From: Lantana camara
Taxonomy: Eukaryota > Streptophyta > Magnoliopsida > Lamiales > Verbenaceae
Length of the DNA: 64,000 nucleotides
Assembly (NCBI GenBank): GCA_037501455.1
Contig: CM074864.1
Location: 34,002,001-34,066,000, forward strand
Direction of reading: 5' to 3'
Below the pieces are notes generated by a model. That model searched no databases, was not told where the DNA came from, and worked only from the letters and a program-made list of their open reading frames with translations. Positions 31,849-41,900 of the stretch are shown piece after piece; position 1 is the stretch's first letter, and each line of letters opens with the position of its first letter. The position numbers and the translations under genes were made by a program.

Positions 31849-33518
31849 CACTACAAAAAAAAAAACTATTTTTCGTGACAATTTGTTGTGACGAAAAATA
31901 ATAGCGTCATAATAGATTACACTATAGCGACGATATATAAGTTTGTCACCACAAAATAAACTTTAAGAGACAAATTCTTATATGTCACGAAAGACTTTAT
32001 TTTATATGACAAAATTTAATACTCGTCACAAAATATTTAGACATTTGTCACGCTGAATGGTACAATGTACGGTGACAAATTATTTAACCTTTTGAAACGA
32101 AATGTTTTGCCACTTATGTATCATATATATGACAGAATTTAATATTCATAAGTGGTACAATGTACGGTGATAAATTATTTAACCTTTTGTGATGAAATAC
32201 TTTGCCAGTTATGTATCATATATATGATAAATTTTAGGTTTGTCACAAGAAATTATTTTGTCGCGACAAAAAATAATATCATCATTTAAAGTATTGTTAT
32301 TTTATAAATTATTTGAATGTGACAACTAATAATAGTCAATATAAAATTATGGTATCATGACAAAGTTTTTATTGTCACAATAGGTCATTTGTGGTGACAA
32401 AATTAATTGTCATGTGAAACATTTTTGTTTTATATAAAATTTTAATTGTGGCAAGTTCTTATTGTTACCATAGAAATATAATGTGATGATTAATGATTGG
32501 CCGGCACAATAATTAATTTTGTCATATAAAAATTTATTATTTTAAAAAATATTTTGTTATAATATATTCATATTGTCATAATAGAAATATGTTATATGAT
32601 AATATATTTATTATCAATACGATATTTTATATAACTTTAAGTATATAAATTATTAATTAAAACCTAAAAGTATATAAGCTAACAATTTTAATACAATATA
32701 TCCATAAATATGATTATATTTAATTTAAATAATTATATATTTAATATTTTATATTTTAAAATAATAACGCAAAGATATTTAAATAATTAATTGAAATTAG
32801 TATATGAATATATTCCGTTGTTATTAAATATATTAAAAGACATAATATTAATATGAAAGAAGTTGTCCAAATTGGTTTAGGAGTCAATATTCTATATTGG
32901 AGACCCGAGTTCGATTCCCAACTAGCACAACTAATAAAAAGAATTAATTCTCGCATTAGCTTGTGCTTGGCTCGATGGGTTCGGTGTTGGCTCGTCTGAG
33001 GGATAGGTGTGGTTCGTGCCAGGGGTGGTTCGGGTCTCACACAAATGAAATTTTTTAATTTTTTTTTTATTTAATTATTTTGCAACAAAATATGATGTGG
33101 TGACAAATATGCTTATCACACGAGGTGGCCAACTGACATGACTGTAGTGACAAATATATGACTATGATGACGATAAGTGTCAAATATGTGACAAAAGTTT
33201 GTTACAATAGAACATGATATTGTAACAAAAACATCTGTCATAATAAGTGATTATTTGACCGGGCCTTTACTGACTAAATCGAATTGCAGTGACAATACAT
33301 ATATATTGTTAGGATAATAAGTTTGTCACAAGAATGAAGTTTTTTGTGACAAAAACCTATTGTGATGAACATAGAAATTGTCGCCTGGGACTTTATACGA
33401 CGGGTCTCTTGCGACAGCGACTGTGACAAAAATAATCGTCACAATAGATCTAGTGTGACAAAATTACCATGTATTGCGACAAATTATTTTGTCACAAAAA
33501 AGTGTTTTTTTTGTAGTG
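31849..33518. mobile_element. Non-autonomous CACTA (En/Spm-type) transposon, target duplication GAT
   Basis: The ends are CACTACAAAAAAA (31849) and TTTTTTTTGTAGTG (33518), inverted repeats with the CACTA signature. GAT flanks both sides (31846-31848 and 33519-33521), the 3-bp duplication expected. Subterminal regions are filled with short repeats of TGTGACAA/TTGTCACA type in both orientations, typical transposase-binding sites. There is no transposase; the interior is A/T-rich and holds a tRNA-like segment (32873-33070). It inserted in the Athila 3' spacer. Confidence 0.93.
32873..33070 (+). ncRNA. tRNA-like Pol III promoter segment, possible SINE fragment
   Basis: An A-box-like TGGTTTAGGAG (32873-32883) and a B-box-like GAGTTCGATTCCC (32907-32919) are spaced as in tRNA genes. 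About 130 bp of GC-richer sequence follow and end in a T-rich tail (33051-33070). This resembles a tRNA-derived SINE inside the A/T-rich CACTA interior. No flanking duplication was identified, and a complete tRNA cloverleaf is not apparent. Confidence 0.4.
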
Positions 33519-33570
33519 GATGAGGATGTGTTTTCTTTATTTTCGTATTTCTCGGGGACGACCAATAGGC

Positions 33571-33585
33571 AAGTGTGGGGGAGTT
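33571..33585 (+). other. Athila polypurine tract
   Basis: AAGTGTGGGGGAGTT directly precedes the LTR start TGTTGAGTG at 33586. The intact Athila has AAGTTTGGGGGAGTT at the same place. Confidence 0.85.
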
Positions 33586-35032
33586 TGTTGAGTGTGAAAT
33601 TCGCATGAAGATTAGCATTGATTAGACTAAAATTGTGTGTCGTTTGATGCGTTTATGTGTTTATTTTGCTCCATTTATGTAATTGTTGAGTTGAAGATGA
33701 GAAACGGCATTCCAAGGCGAATTCACTCATTTTTGGAGGAAAAAAGAGTAACCCCCGTTACCCCTTGGAAAAACAAAGATAGTAAACCCCGTTAACAGGC
33801 ACAGGAGCAAAGCTTTTGGCGAGAGAAGATGTTACCGCTGGATAGAAGGAAAGTGGTAACGCCCATTACCACTTATAAAAGTGTTATTGTTATTTCTGCA
33901 ATAACGGTCGTTGATGAGAAAAGCACATGGAAAGGTAACGCTCGTTACCTAGGGTGGCGAGATAGAATTTAGGGTTGCTATTTAAGTGTGTTTTGGAGTC
34001 TTTTTGAGAGAGCTTTTCTTTCGTTCGTGACCTAACCTTAAGAGAGAAGTTCTGGAGTTTTGAAGAGTTGTTCAAAGAAATTCGAGAAGACTAAAGGATC
34101 GAGTTCTTTAGCAATTTTGGTTTTTCTATTTATTTACTACTTTAATTATCAAACTAATTCCTTTCAGTTTGGCTTTAGTTAGTATTATGCTAGATTCGTT
34201 TTTAGATATTACTGAATGTTTATGAGTTTGGTTTTGAGACTTTGTTTAGATTTGATGTACATGAATTTCTTTAATACAATTTCCTTTAGTTTTATGACTT
34301 TTGCTTTAATTATGAGTAGCTAATTCTCTAGGGTTAGGGGAGTGATGATGAATGCATGATAAGTGTTCGATATGATGCTTGAATGACTTATGTTAATTCT
34401 TAGTTTGAAAACAGGTTTGAATTGACTTGCAATGGCCTGATCACCCTTAACATGTTTTATAATTGCTTATACATAGAGAGATTGATGGTAATTTAGATTG
34501 TTTTCATAACTTGTAAGTTGTAGAATACAAAGAGATTTGGTTCTAGCTTATACAAGAGTAATCTTATTCCATGCCAAGCCACTAGAGTATTGAATTGCAC
34601 CAGTCTTGTTCATATGGTTCAATTAACTATTGGTGATTGTGAGAGAAACATTGAACACTAATTAAGCACTTGGTTACACCTTGAGAGAGGGTAATACAAA
34701 TATTAGTGACTAGGTTGTAGAATTACGCTTATCAGACGAGTATTATATTGACTCTTGATTGTATGATTCATTACTTTCCCCTACCTGCTTAGTTTACAAA
34801 TTTCTAATCCTTGTGTTTAGTTATTACTTCCGTTTATTCCTAGTTATTCGGTTGATTCTATCTTTAGTAGATTAATAGACAACGATAATTGCTTTTCATT
34901 CGGTCTTTAGATTAGAGAAGAATACAGAGTAGTGATTGATTTCCCTTCCCTGTGGGTACGATCCTATTGTGCTACGCATATGTTAGTGTACACTTGCACT
35001 ATTGGTTTTAACTTAAGTAGAACACAACAACA
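33586..35032 (+). repeat. 3' LTR of the plus-strand Athila (1447 bp)
   Basis: It begins TGTTGAGTGTG after the PPT and ends ACACAACAACA two bases before an AGTTTT-linked primer site. U3 carries array G (33747-33950), followed by TATA-like CTATTTAAG (33978-33986). Because a primer site and a gag start follow it, this LTR serves as 3' LTR of one unit and 5' LTR of the next. Confidence 0.88.
33747..33950. repeat. Palindrome array G (GTAACGCCCGTTAC), Athila LTR
   Basis: Members: AGTAACCCCCGTTACC (33747-33762), GTAAACCCCGTTAAC (33782-33796), a half copy GTTACCGCTGG (about 33831), a 24-mer with core GTAACGCCCATTAC (33851-33874), ATAACGGTCGTTGA (about 33900) and AGGTAACGCTCGTTACCT (33933-33950). Centre steps are about 34.5, 42, 31.5, 43 and 36. 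The motif is that of internal array F in the same element. Confidence 0.85.
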
Positions 35033-35038
35033 AGTTTT

Positions 35039-35056
35039 TGGCGCCGTTGCCGGGGA
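35039..35056 (+). other. Primer-binding site, tRNA-Asp, second Athila unit
   Basis: TGGCGCCGTTGCCGGGGA is perfectly complementary to the 18 bases at the 3' end of plant tRNA-Asp including CCA. Confidence 0.92.
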
Positions 35057-35190
35057 AGGGGTTTTAAATTAATACTACTAAATATTTTGATCTAGTGCTT
35101 TAGACTATTACTTTACTTCGTGTTCATTATCTTTCATGATTTTGGAATTGGACTGAGGATTTCTTTTTCCTTTGTACAAGTTTTCAGTGC

Positions 35191-35353
35191 ATGCGAAGAT
35201 CTCAAGATCCGAAATTGGTACCATACGATCCGGAGATCGAGAGAACACTGAGTGCTATTAGGAGGAAGCGTAAAAAGGATAAGAAACCTACTACCATACC
35301 GATGGCCGATCCACGTCAAGATGCACCACCACCGGCCATAAGAGATTATAATG
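35191..35353 (+). pseudogene. 5' gag fragment of a second Athila unit
   Basis: ATG 35191 opens MRRSQDPKLVPYDPEIERT, and the frame is open to the break at 35353, where the minus-strand LTR inserted (TAATG just before it would be the target duplication). It matches 18801-18965 closely and, unlike that copy, keeps the ATG. The remainder may lie beyond the right edge. Confidence 0.82.
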
Positions 35354-35389
35354 TGTAGCACCCCAAGCGGTGGGGCACCACACCCCCGC
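35354..35389 (-). repeat. First 36 bp of a minus-strand LTR, split by the next element
   Basis: TGTAGCACCCCAAGCGG is the same terminus as 21498. The LTR resumes at 46891 after the full-length element; CCCGC at 35385-35389 is that element's duplicated target. Confidence 0.82.
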
Positions 35390-37020
35390 TGTAACATCCC
35401 GATTTTTCGTTCGTACAGGTATGGCGTATGTGTATTAATTGCGCAATTTAAATTAATTAATTATGTGATTATTTGGTTATTTATTTAATTTAATTTTAAT
35501 TTAATCATTTAATTTCGTTAGTTTAATTAATTAATTTTGTAATTAGATTAATTAATTTTATTTTATTACGTTAATGTTAATTATTTTGTTAATTATGTGT
35601 TTACATGTTAATTATGCATTAATTAATATCATTTGCTAATTACGTGTCAATATAAATTAATTGTATAATTATTTTAATTACCGAATTACTTAACGAAAAT
35701 ATTGGGTATTATTTGAATTTTTGTGAACAATTATTTGATGCCATTGAAACGTGCGCCGTTCGTGCCCGAATTCAATTCCAATTTTTGTGAATTTTTGATA
35801 TGTGTAATTTATGTGAGTTATGTTTACGTGTGTATGCTCGACGCTCGTTTTCGATCTCTTTTACGTATTTTCGGATTTAATTTCTTTTACGGGACCAAAT
35901 GGACGTTAAAGGGCATTTAGCGCACCGTTGGTTCCGGAAGCCGTAACTTGAGCTAGGGGACTCAGATTCGAGTTCCGTCACCTTCGCTGAACTTGTATCG
36001 AAAATTCAGGTTTAACGAATCAAGCCTTATATTTTTCTAAGCCCGTTTGAACCTCCGAAATTCGACCGAAACTTGACGCGGCAGATTTGTACCTCTCAAG
36101 CCATTAAATTAATACTTAGCCCATACCCTAACCTAAACCCACCTAACCTTGACCATATTACACCAAACACATCACATTTCAGGCTCCCTATCACCTCATC
36201 CCCGTCACTGTTCACAGGAGCCGTTTCAGCCAAGTTTGAACTCCATTTCTCTCGTCTTCGTTCTTGGCCGAGAGTGGGAGAGACCAGACACTTCCTTCTT
36301 CTTTCTCGCTTCTTTCTTGCAGGTAATGTGTGTAATGTGTCTAGATTTTATTCTTAATCCATTCTACCGATTGTTCTTGGCTGTGGTTTGAATTTTGTGG
36401 ATTTTGGAACAATTCGTGCACAGTTTTGGATCTGAGATTTGATAATATGCTCAAACCTTGCCTGTTAGTTCTTGTTGAATTCATGGATCTTATATGAACT
36501 TAGGAGTATGATTTATGATATATGAACCGTGTTAGAGTGATTTAATCAAAGCTTTATTAGATCTGAAATTTTTGCTCCTCTGTTTCTGGAAATCCGTTGC
36601 TGCTGTAAATTCTGAGAAAGTAGGGTGATTTAAGGCATGAAATTAACTGCTGTCATTGCTACGTTGCGCTTGTTCTTTCTTGTACATTTTGGCATGAATT
36701 GATGCTTGAGTTTAGCCCTTAATTTGCTGCTTATGCCTGCTCTGCTGCTGTTATGTTTTGCTCTGTTTTTCCTGCCCTGAATGCCGCTGCTGCTGCTGTA
36801 AATATGGACTGAAGTTGCTGTGTTGAATGAACTGCTGCTGCCGTGATGTTGTGTGCTGCTGCTGCAAAATTTTGGGTGCATGTATAATATATGTACGTGT
36901 GTGTATATATATATAATATATGTGTGTGCATGTGTGTTATTATATTTAATGCACGCTGTACGTGAAGGTATAAATATATATATATTATGCATATGTAATA
37001 TTTGCATGCATGAGTGCGTA

Positions 37021-37022
<2 letters not shown>

Positions 37023-37058
<36 letters not shown>
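37023..37058. repeat. TA microsatellite
   Basis: A pure TA run within the 5' LTR. Further short runs lie at 36905-36915, 36974-36985 and 37148-37160. Confidence 0.9.
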
Positions 37059-37069
<11 letters not shown>

Positions 37070-38357
37070 ATATAAATTATAGTATATGCATGCATGTGGT
37101 TGTGTATTATATAAATAAGTATATATATTAATAGTGTATTATAAATATATATATATATAGGTACGTATTGTATGTATATATATAGTATCTATATATTTTT
37201 TTTTATATTCAGTTGTATATATATATGTGTTTTATAATTTGTATTTATATTTGCATTTGTATGAATTTGTTGAAATTGTAAATGTCTGTATTAAATGTTT
37301 AAATTGAATTGTGTGTCTTATTTCATTTATTTTATGACAATAAATTGTATTCTTGAATATGGAATTGTTATATGTTTTTCGTAATGTGACATATATGATT
37401 TATGAATTATGAGACGTATGAACGTGAAATCGTTGAGAATGAAATGTATTAATTGAATTAATTGTCTATTTGAATTTATTTTATGAATTATAAATTGTAT
37501 GCATTTCATATCATATGCATGACATTGCCGTGCGTCGTAAGTGGTCATTTTGAGTCTTACACTGTCTCTTTTACACAGATTCGGGTACGGTTGGAGACGA
37601 GGGCGAGCCTTGAGGTGCTTGTGCCTAATTCTTGTGATTTTCGAGGTGGGTTTCTCTTCTATTAGTTAAGATGACCCGATATATCCCTACTTGAAAAGTT
37701 TTAAGCCAAAAATTATAATATATATATATATCGAGTCTTTTTATCGAGTAAATGATTTTTTTTTAACGTGAACCCTTTTATGTATAAAATCCTACCTGAT
37801 TTTGGCGAATGCATGTATGATTATGAATCACACGGGCCCCGGGACTTAGTGCACGTGGCGATCCGGGGAGGCGAGGGCCGACGGTGATCCCGTGTACTAG
37901 TTCCACCAAACTAACGGCGACTCCGGACCTCGCTAGGAGATTGGCGGGGAATGGGAGCCGAGTGCCTTTGAGGGATTCATGTACCCTCATTGTGCCTATA
38001 TATGAACCGGTGGTCAGGTCTAGCTAACTTGTCCACCAACCGGAGGAAGAAGGAGTATATGTATGATTATGAATCGTATGATTGTGCACAAAAGATTGAT
38101 TATACATGATAACGAATGAATATCGATTATGAATAATGATTATGATTACACGAGGTGTTGGTTGGAGATAATGCACGCCCCTCGCCAGGGCTATGAATAC
38201 CTTTATGAATGAAAATGATTGTGGTAATCCCGAAGATGTCTTTCTTTGTTTTCACCCACTTGGGAAATTATTCTAAAAACTTCGTCGGGATTACTACTTG
38301 TATGAATTTGTTTAAATTCCGCGATACTTATATATTATGCCCCCGTTTTATACCCAC

Positions 38358-38374
38358 CAGTCTCCTATAGACTG
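38358..38374 (+). promoter_or_regulatory. 17-nt conserved LTR hairpin
   Basis: CAGTCT CCTAT AGACTG forms a perfect 6-bp stem with a 5-nt loop. It is followed by pyrimidine-rich sequence, TTATGCAGG (AG 38404-38405) and GCTAGGCGGGA (38416). The 3' LTR repeats it at 46466-46482. Confidence 0.65.
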
Positions 38375-38785
38375 AACCCGTATTGTTTTCAGTTGTGTTA
38401 TGCAGGTTTTGGAGTGCTAGGCGGGAATACGAGTCCTCTAGGTCTTGCATTTGTACTTAGCACTCACTACATACCTATTTTTGTCATACTCTACTATATG
38501 ATATGAATTGTTATGAATTCGGGCGTACTTGTTTTGTAGGTCGTGTGGCCACGTTGATTATGACTTATGACTTATGATTATGCTTCCGCGTATTTATAAT
38601 TTTGACTCTGATTATATATCTGTTGGTGCTTGATTGGTTTAAGGGTTAGCTCCCGCCTAGCTTAGCGTGTGTGTTGTGTCCCCGTTCGCCGTGATTCGAC
38701 ATGTGTATGGACTTCCATTTCATATGCGGGTCGGGTCTCGGTGCGGGGGATGTGGTACCTTACGCTCGGATGCTACATCCTTAAG

Positions 38786-38797
38786 TGGTATCAGAGC
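38786..38797 (+). other. Primer-binding site, initiator tRNA-Met
   Basis: TGGTATCAGAGC lies eight bases after the 5' LTR end and is complementary to the 3' end of plant initiator tRNA-Met. The leader to gag (38798-38992) is otherwise noncoding. Confidence 0.92.
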
Positions 38798-38992
38798 CTG
38801 AGGTTGCAAAACCCTGGCTCTCGTGTCGTGTCGAGTCAGTTAGGTCGTACGGCTCTTTTAGGAACAACTTGTCAACGTGTTGCATATGCGTTTCTTATGT
38901 GATTATGTGCTCCAACTCTTGACTTCGCTTGAATCATTCGCATTTCATACATGAATTAAAAATGGCATGCATTTTGATGATTCTTGGACAGG

Positions 38993-41900
38993 ATGCCGCC
39001 AAGGAGAGATAGACAGAGGTCTCCATCACCGCAGCCACCACCACCTCCAATGAATATGGAGAATTTTATGGAAGCAGTGTATAACTTTGTTGAGCAACGG
39101 AGAGCTCAAGCACCACTACCGCCGGCAGAACAGTTAGCACCTCAGCCGAACCACAGGGATTCTCATGGGGTATTTCTGAGCTATAACCCCCCTCGGTTTT
39201 CGGGTTCTTTAGATGATGCTGTAGCAGAGGGATGGCTTACTCGATTGGAGAGGATTTTCGAGATCAGACAGTTTACTACACATGAGAGGGCTCAGTTTGC
39301 TATCTTTCAGCTGGATGGCGAGGCTTATGATTGGTGGGAGAGAACGAAAGAGAGATTGGAAGTCGATGGAGAGGACGTAACTTGGGAGATCTTCAAGAGG
39401 GAGTTCAGAGATTATATGGTACCCGAGGTAGTTCGAGAGAGGAAGGACCAAGAGTTTATGGATTTGAAACAGGGCAACCGTACTGTGGCCCAGTATATTG
39501 CTGCTTTTAACAGGCTCGGGAAGTATGCTCCACACATCACCCGGGATGAGAAGAGGAAGGCGAAAAAGTTTATTGCAGGGTTGAGGCAGGATTTGAGGCA
39601 TGGTCAGGCCGAGCATAACTTTGAGTCTTTTGCTGATACTGCTCAAAGAGCCTTAGTACAGGAGGAGGAGTACAAGAAGAAGGATCCAGTTTTTAGAGCA
39701 CCTATGGGACGAGATTCTGGATCGAGCTCTGGGAAGAGGCCGATGGTACATGCTGCTCCACAGAACAAAGCTCCTATTAAGAAGTTACGATTGGGAGGAT
39801 CAGCTCCACAGGCCCCGAGGATTCCACCCGCAGCACCTAATTCTACTGATTTTCGCCACACTGTACCTCCATGCCTTCATTGTGGAGGACCGATCCACTC
39901 CTATAACAACTGCCGAAGAAGATTGGGTTTGTGCCTTATTTGTGGGAAGGGAGATCACATGGCTGATGTTTGTCCTAAAAAGAACCCTGGATTTCAAAGG
40001 GGAGCACCGATACCTATGATTCAGGCACGTGCTTATGCTCTTGAGGGCGAGGAACAGGATGCAGAGGTCGACCCTACCGCCGTGGTGGAAGGTACTATAT
40101 GCATTCATACCACGAACATTCATGCACTTTTTGATCCTGGTGCGACGCATTCTTTTATTTCGTGTGATTTAGCTGCTACTCTGTGCTTGCCTGTTACTTG
40201 TTTACATACTTGTTATTTGGTGAGTTCTCCTCTCGGTGGAAGTCTTCAGACAGATCAGATTGTTCGAGAGTGTTCAGTCAGTTTGGAAGGGAGAGATTAT
40301 CCTACAGATCTGATTATTATGCCTATAAAAAGATATGGGGTTATTCTTGGGATGGATTGGTTGTTTCGGCATCGGGCCAAGGTCGACTGTTTTACGAAGA
40401 AGGTTATTTTGGGAGATGATTTGATTGTGGGCGTTGGTTCAAAATCAGTGCCTCTCTTGTCTTTCATAGAAGCTCACAGACTAATAAGAGAGGGAGCCAT
40501 GGGATTTATTGCTTATCTCCTTAACAAGCCGAAGGATCAAGTGAAGTTAGAAGATACCGAAGTTGTGAAGGAATTTACTGATGTGTTTCCTGAGACTTTG
40601 GATTCCTTGCCACCGGATCGTGAGATTGAATTCGTGATAGACCTACATCCGGGATCCGAACCGTTTTCTAAGACTCCATATCGGATGGCTCCGGCCGAAT
40701 TGAAGGAACTGAAGATTCAAATTGAAGAGTTGCTTGAGATAGGATATATTCGGCCAAGTTCTTCACCTTGGGGTGCGCCAGTTCTTTTTGTTAAGAAGAA
40801 GGATGGAACTTTGAGGATGTGTATAGATTACCGGGAACTCAATCGGATGACAGTGAAGAACAAGTATCCTTTGCCCCACATTGAGGATTTATTCGACATG
40901 TTGCAGGGTTCGGGGGTGTATTCAAAACTCGACTTGAGACAAGGATACTATCAGTTGAAAATCAAAGAAGAGGATATTCCTAAGACATGATTCAACACTC
41001 GATATGGGCATTATGAGTTTGTAGTGATGCCCTTTGGGTTAACTAATGCCCCAGCTGCCTTTATGGATATGATGCACAGGATTTTTTGTCCCTACCTCGA
41101 TAAATTTGTGGTGATCTTTATCGATGATATTCTGGTCTATTCGAGGACTCCTGAGGATCATGCTCGACATCTGAGAATTGTATTGAACACTTTGAGGGAG
41201 CACCGATTGTTTGCCAAGTTTAGCAAGTGTGAATTCTAGATCGATCGGGTAGCTTTTCTAGGCCACATTGTCTCGAGTAAAGGTCTGGAAGTAGATCCTT
41301 CTAAGATTGAGACAGTTACTCAGTGGCAAAGTTCAAAGAATGCCTCAGAGGTAAGAAGTTTCTTGGGTTTGGCAGGCTATTATCGGAGATTCGTACAGGA
41401 TTTTTCGAAGATTGCTGGTCCTTTAACCCGACTGACAAAAAAGGAGGCTAAGTTTGAGTGGAATGAAGCTTGTGAGGCTAGTTTTCAACTCTTGAAGGAG
41501 AAATTGACAACGGCACCGGTGTTAACACTTCCTGAAGGTACAGAAGGATACCTGGTTTATACGGATGCCTCGAAGGAAGGTTTGGGTTGTGTTTTGATGC
41601 AGAATGGAAGAGTAATTGCTTATGCCTCAAGGAAGTTGAAGGAGCATGAACAGAATTATCCCACTCATGATCTAGAACTCGCAGCCGTGATTTTTGCTCT
41701 GGGTAAATGGAGACACTATCTTTATGGAGTTTCTTTTGAGATATTTTCCGACCACAAGAGTCTTCAGTATCTTTTCTCTCAGAAGGAGTTGAACAAGAGA
41801 CAAAGGCGTTGGATGGAAATTTTGGCAAACTATGAGTGCACGATTCGATACCATCCAGGTAAAGCTAACGTGGTCACAGATGCACTTAGTAGGAAAGCTA

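Larger units (their letters stand above)
18139..35032 (+). mobile_element. Non-autonomous Athila-type Ty3/gypsy element with nested insertions
   Basis: Order on the plus strand: truncated 5' LTR (18139-18641), tRNA-Asp primer site, gag, protease, post-pol spacer, palindrome array F, ORF2 (ATHILA ORF-1-like), 3' spacer, PPT and 3' LTR (33586-35032). RT, RNase H and integrase are missing although the sequence just after pol is present, so one internal deletion removed them. Later insertions are the solo-LTR stack 21498-28262 and the CACTA element 31849-33518. Immediately after the 3' LTR a second primer site and gag start follow, giving an LTR-internal-LTR-internal tandem. Confidence 0.85.
35390..38777 (+). 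repeat. 5' LTR of the Tekay chromovirus
   Basis: Features in order: an A/T-rich TTAATTAATT head (35440-35700), a CT-rich leader ending CTTGCAGGTAATGTG (candidate donor GT 36323-36324), a CTG-rich tract (36595-36870), TA microsatellites (36905-37215), a GC-rich island (37828-37960), the hairpin 38358-38374, TTATGCAGG and the box GCTAGGCGGGA (38416-38426), and the terminal segment. There is no palindrome array of the kind found in sibling LTRs. Small frames inside are shared by both LTRs only because the LTRs are copies. Confidence 0.92.
36323..38991 (+). other. Candidate 5'-leader intron from LTR to gag
   Basis: The donor TTGCAG/GTAATG is at 36323 and the acceptor TTCTTGGACAG at 38990-38991, one base before the gag ATG at 38993. 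Splicing would remove the LTR 3' two-thirds and the primer site. Other gypsy copies here keep an AG at the gag ATG (3117-3118 minus; about 14675) and GTAA/GTAT donors after CT-rich leaders. Splicing is inferred, not shown. Confidence 0.45.

Noticed and set aside
32907..32919. A functional tRNA gene
   Set aside because: Only A- and B-box-like motifs are present; an acceptor stem and anticodon arm could not be paired.
36073..36357. Small open frames found twice with near-identical sequence (36073-36357 and 44175-44459; 37778-37990 and 45886-46098)
   Set aside because: They occur twice only because the two LTRs are copies. Substitutions show no coding pattern, and the frames overlap LTR landmarks.
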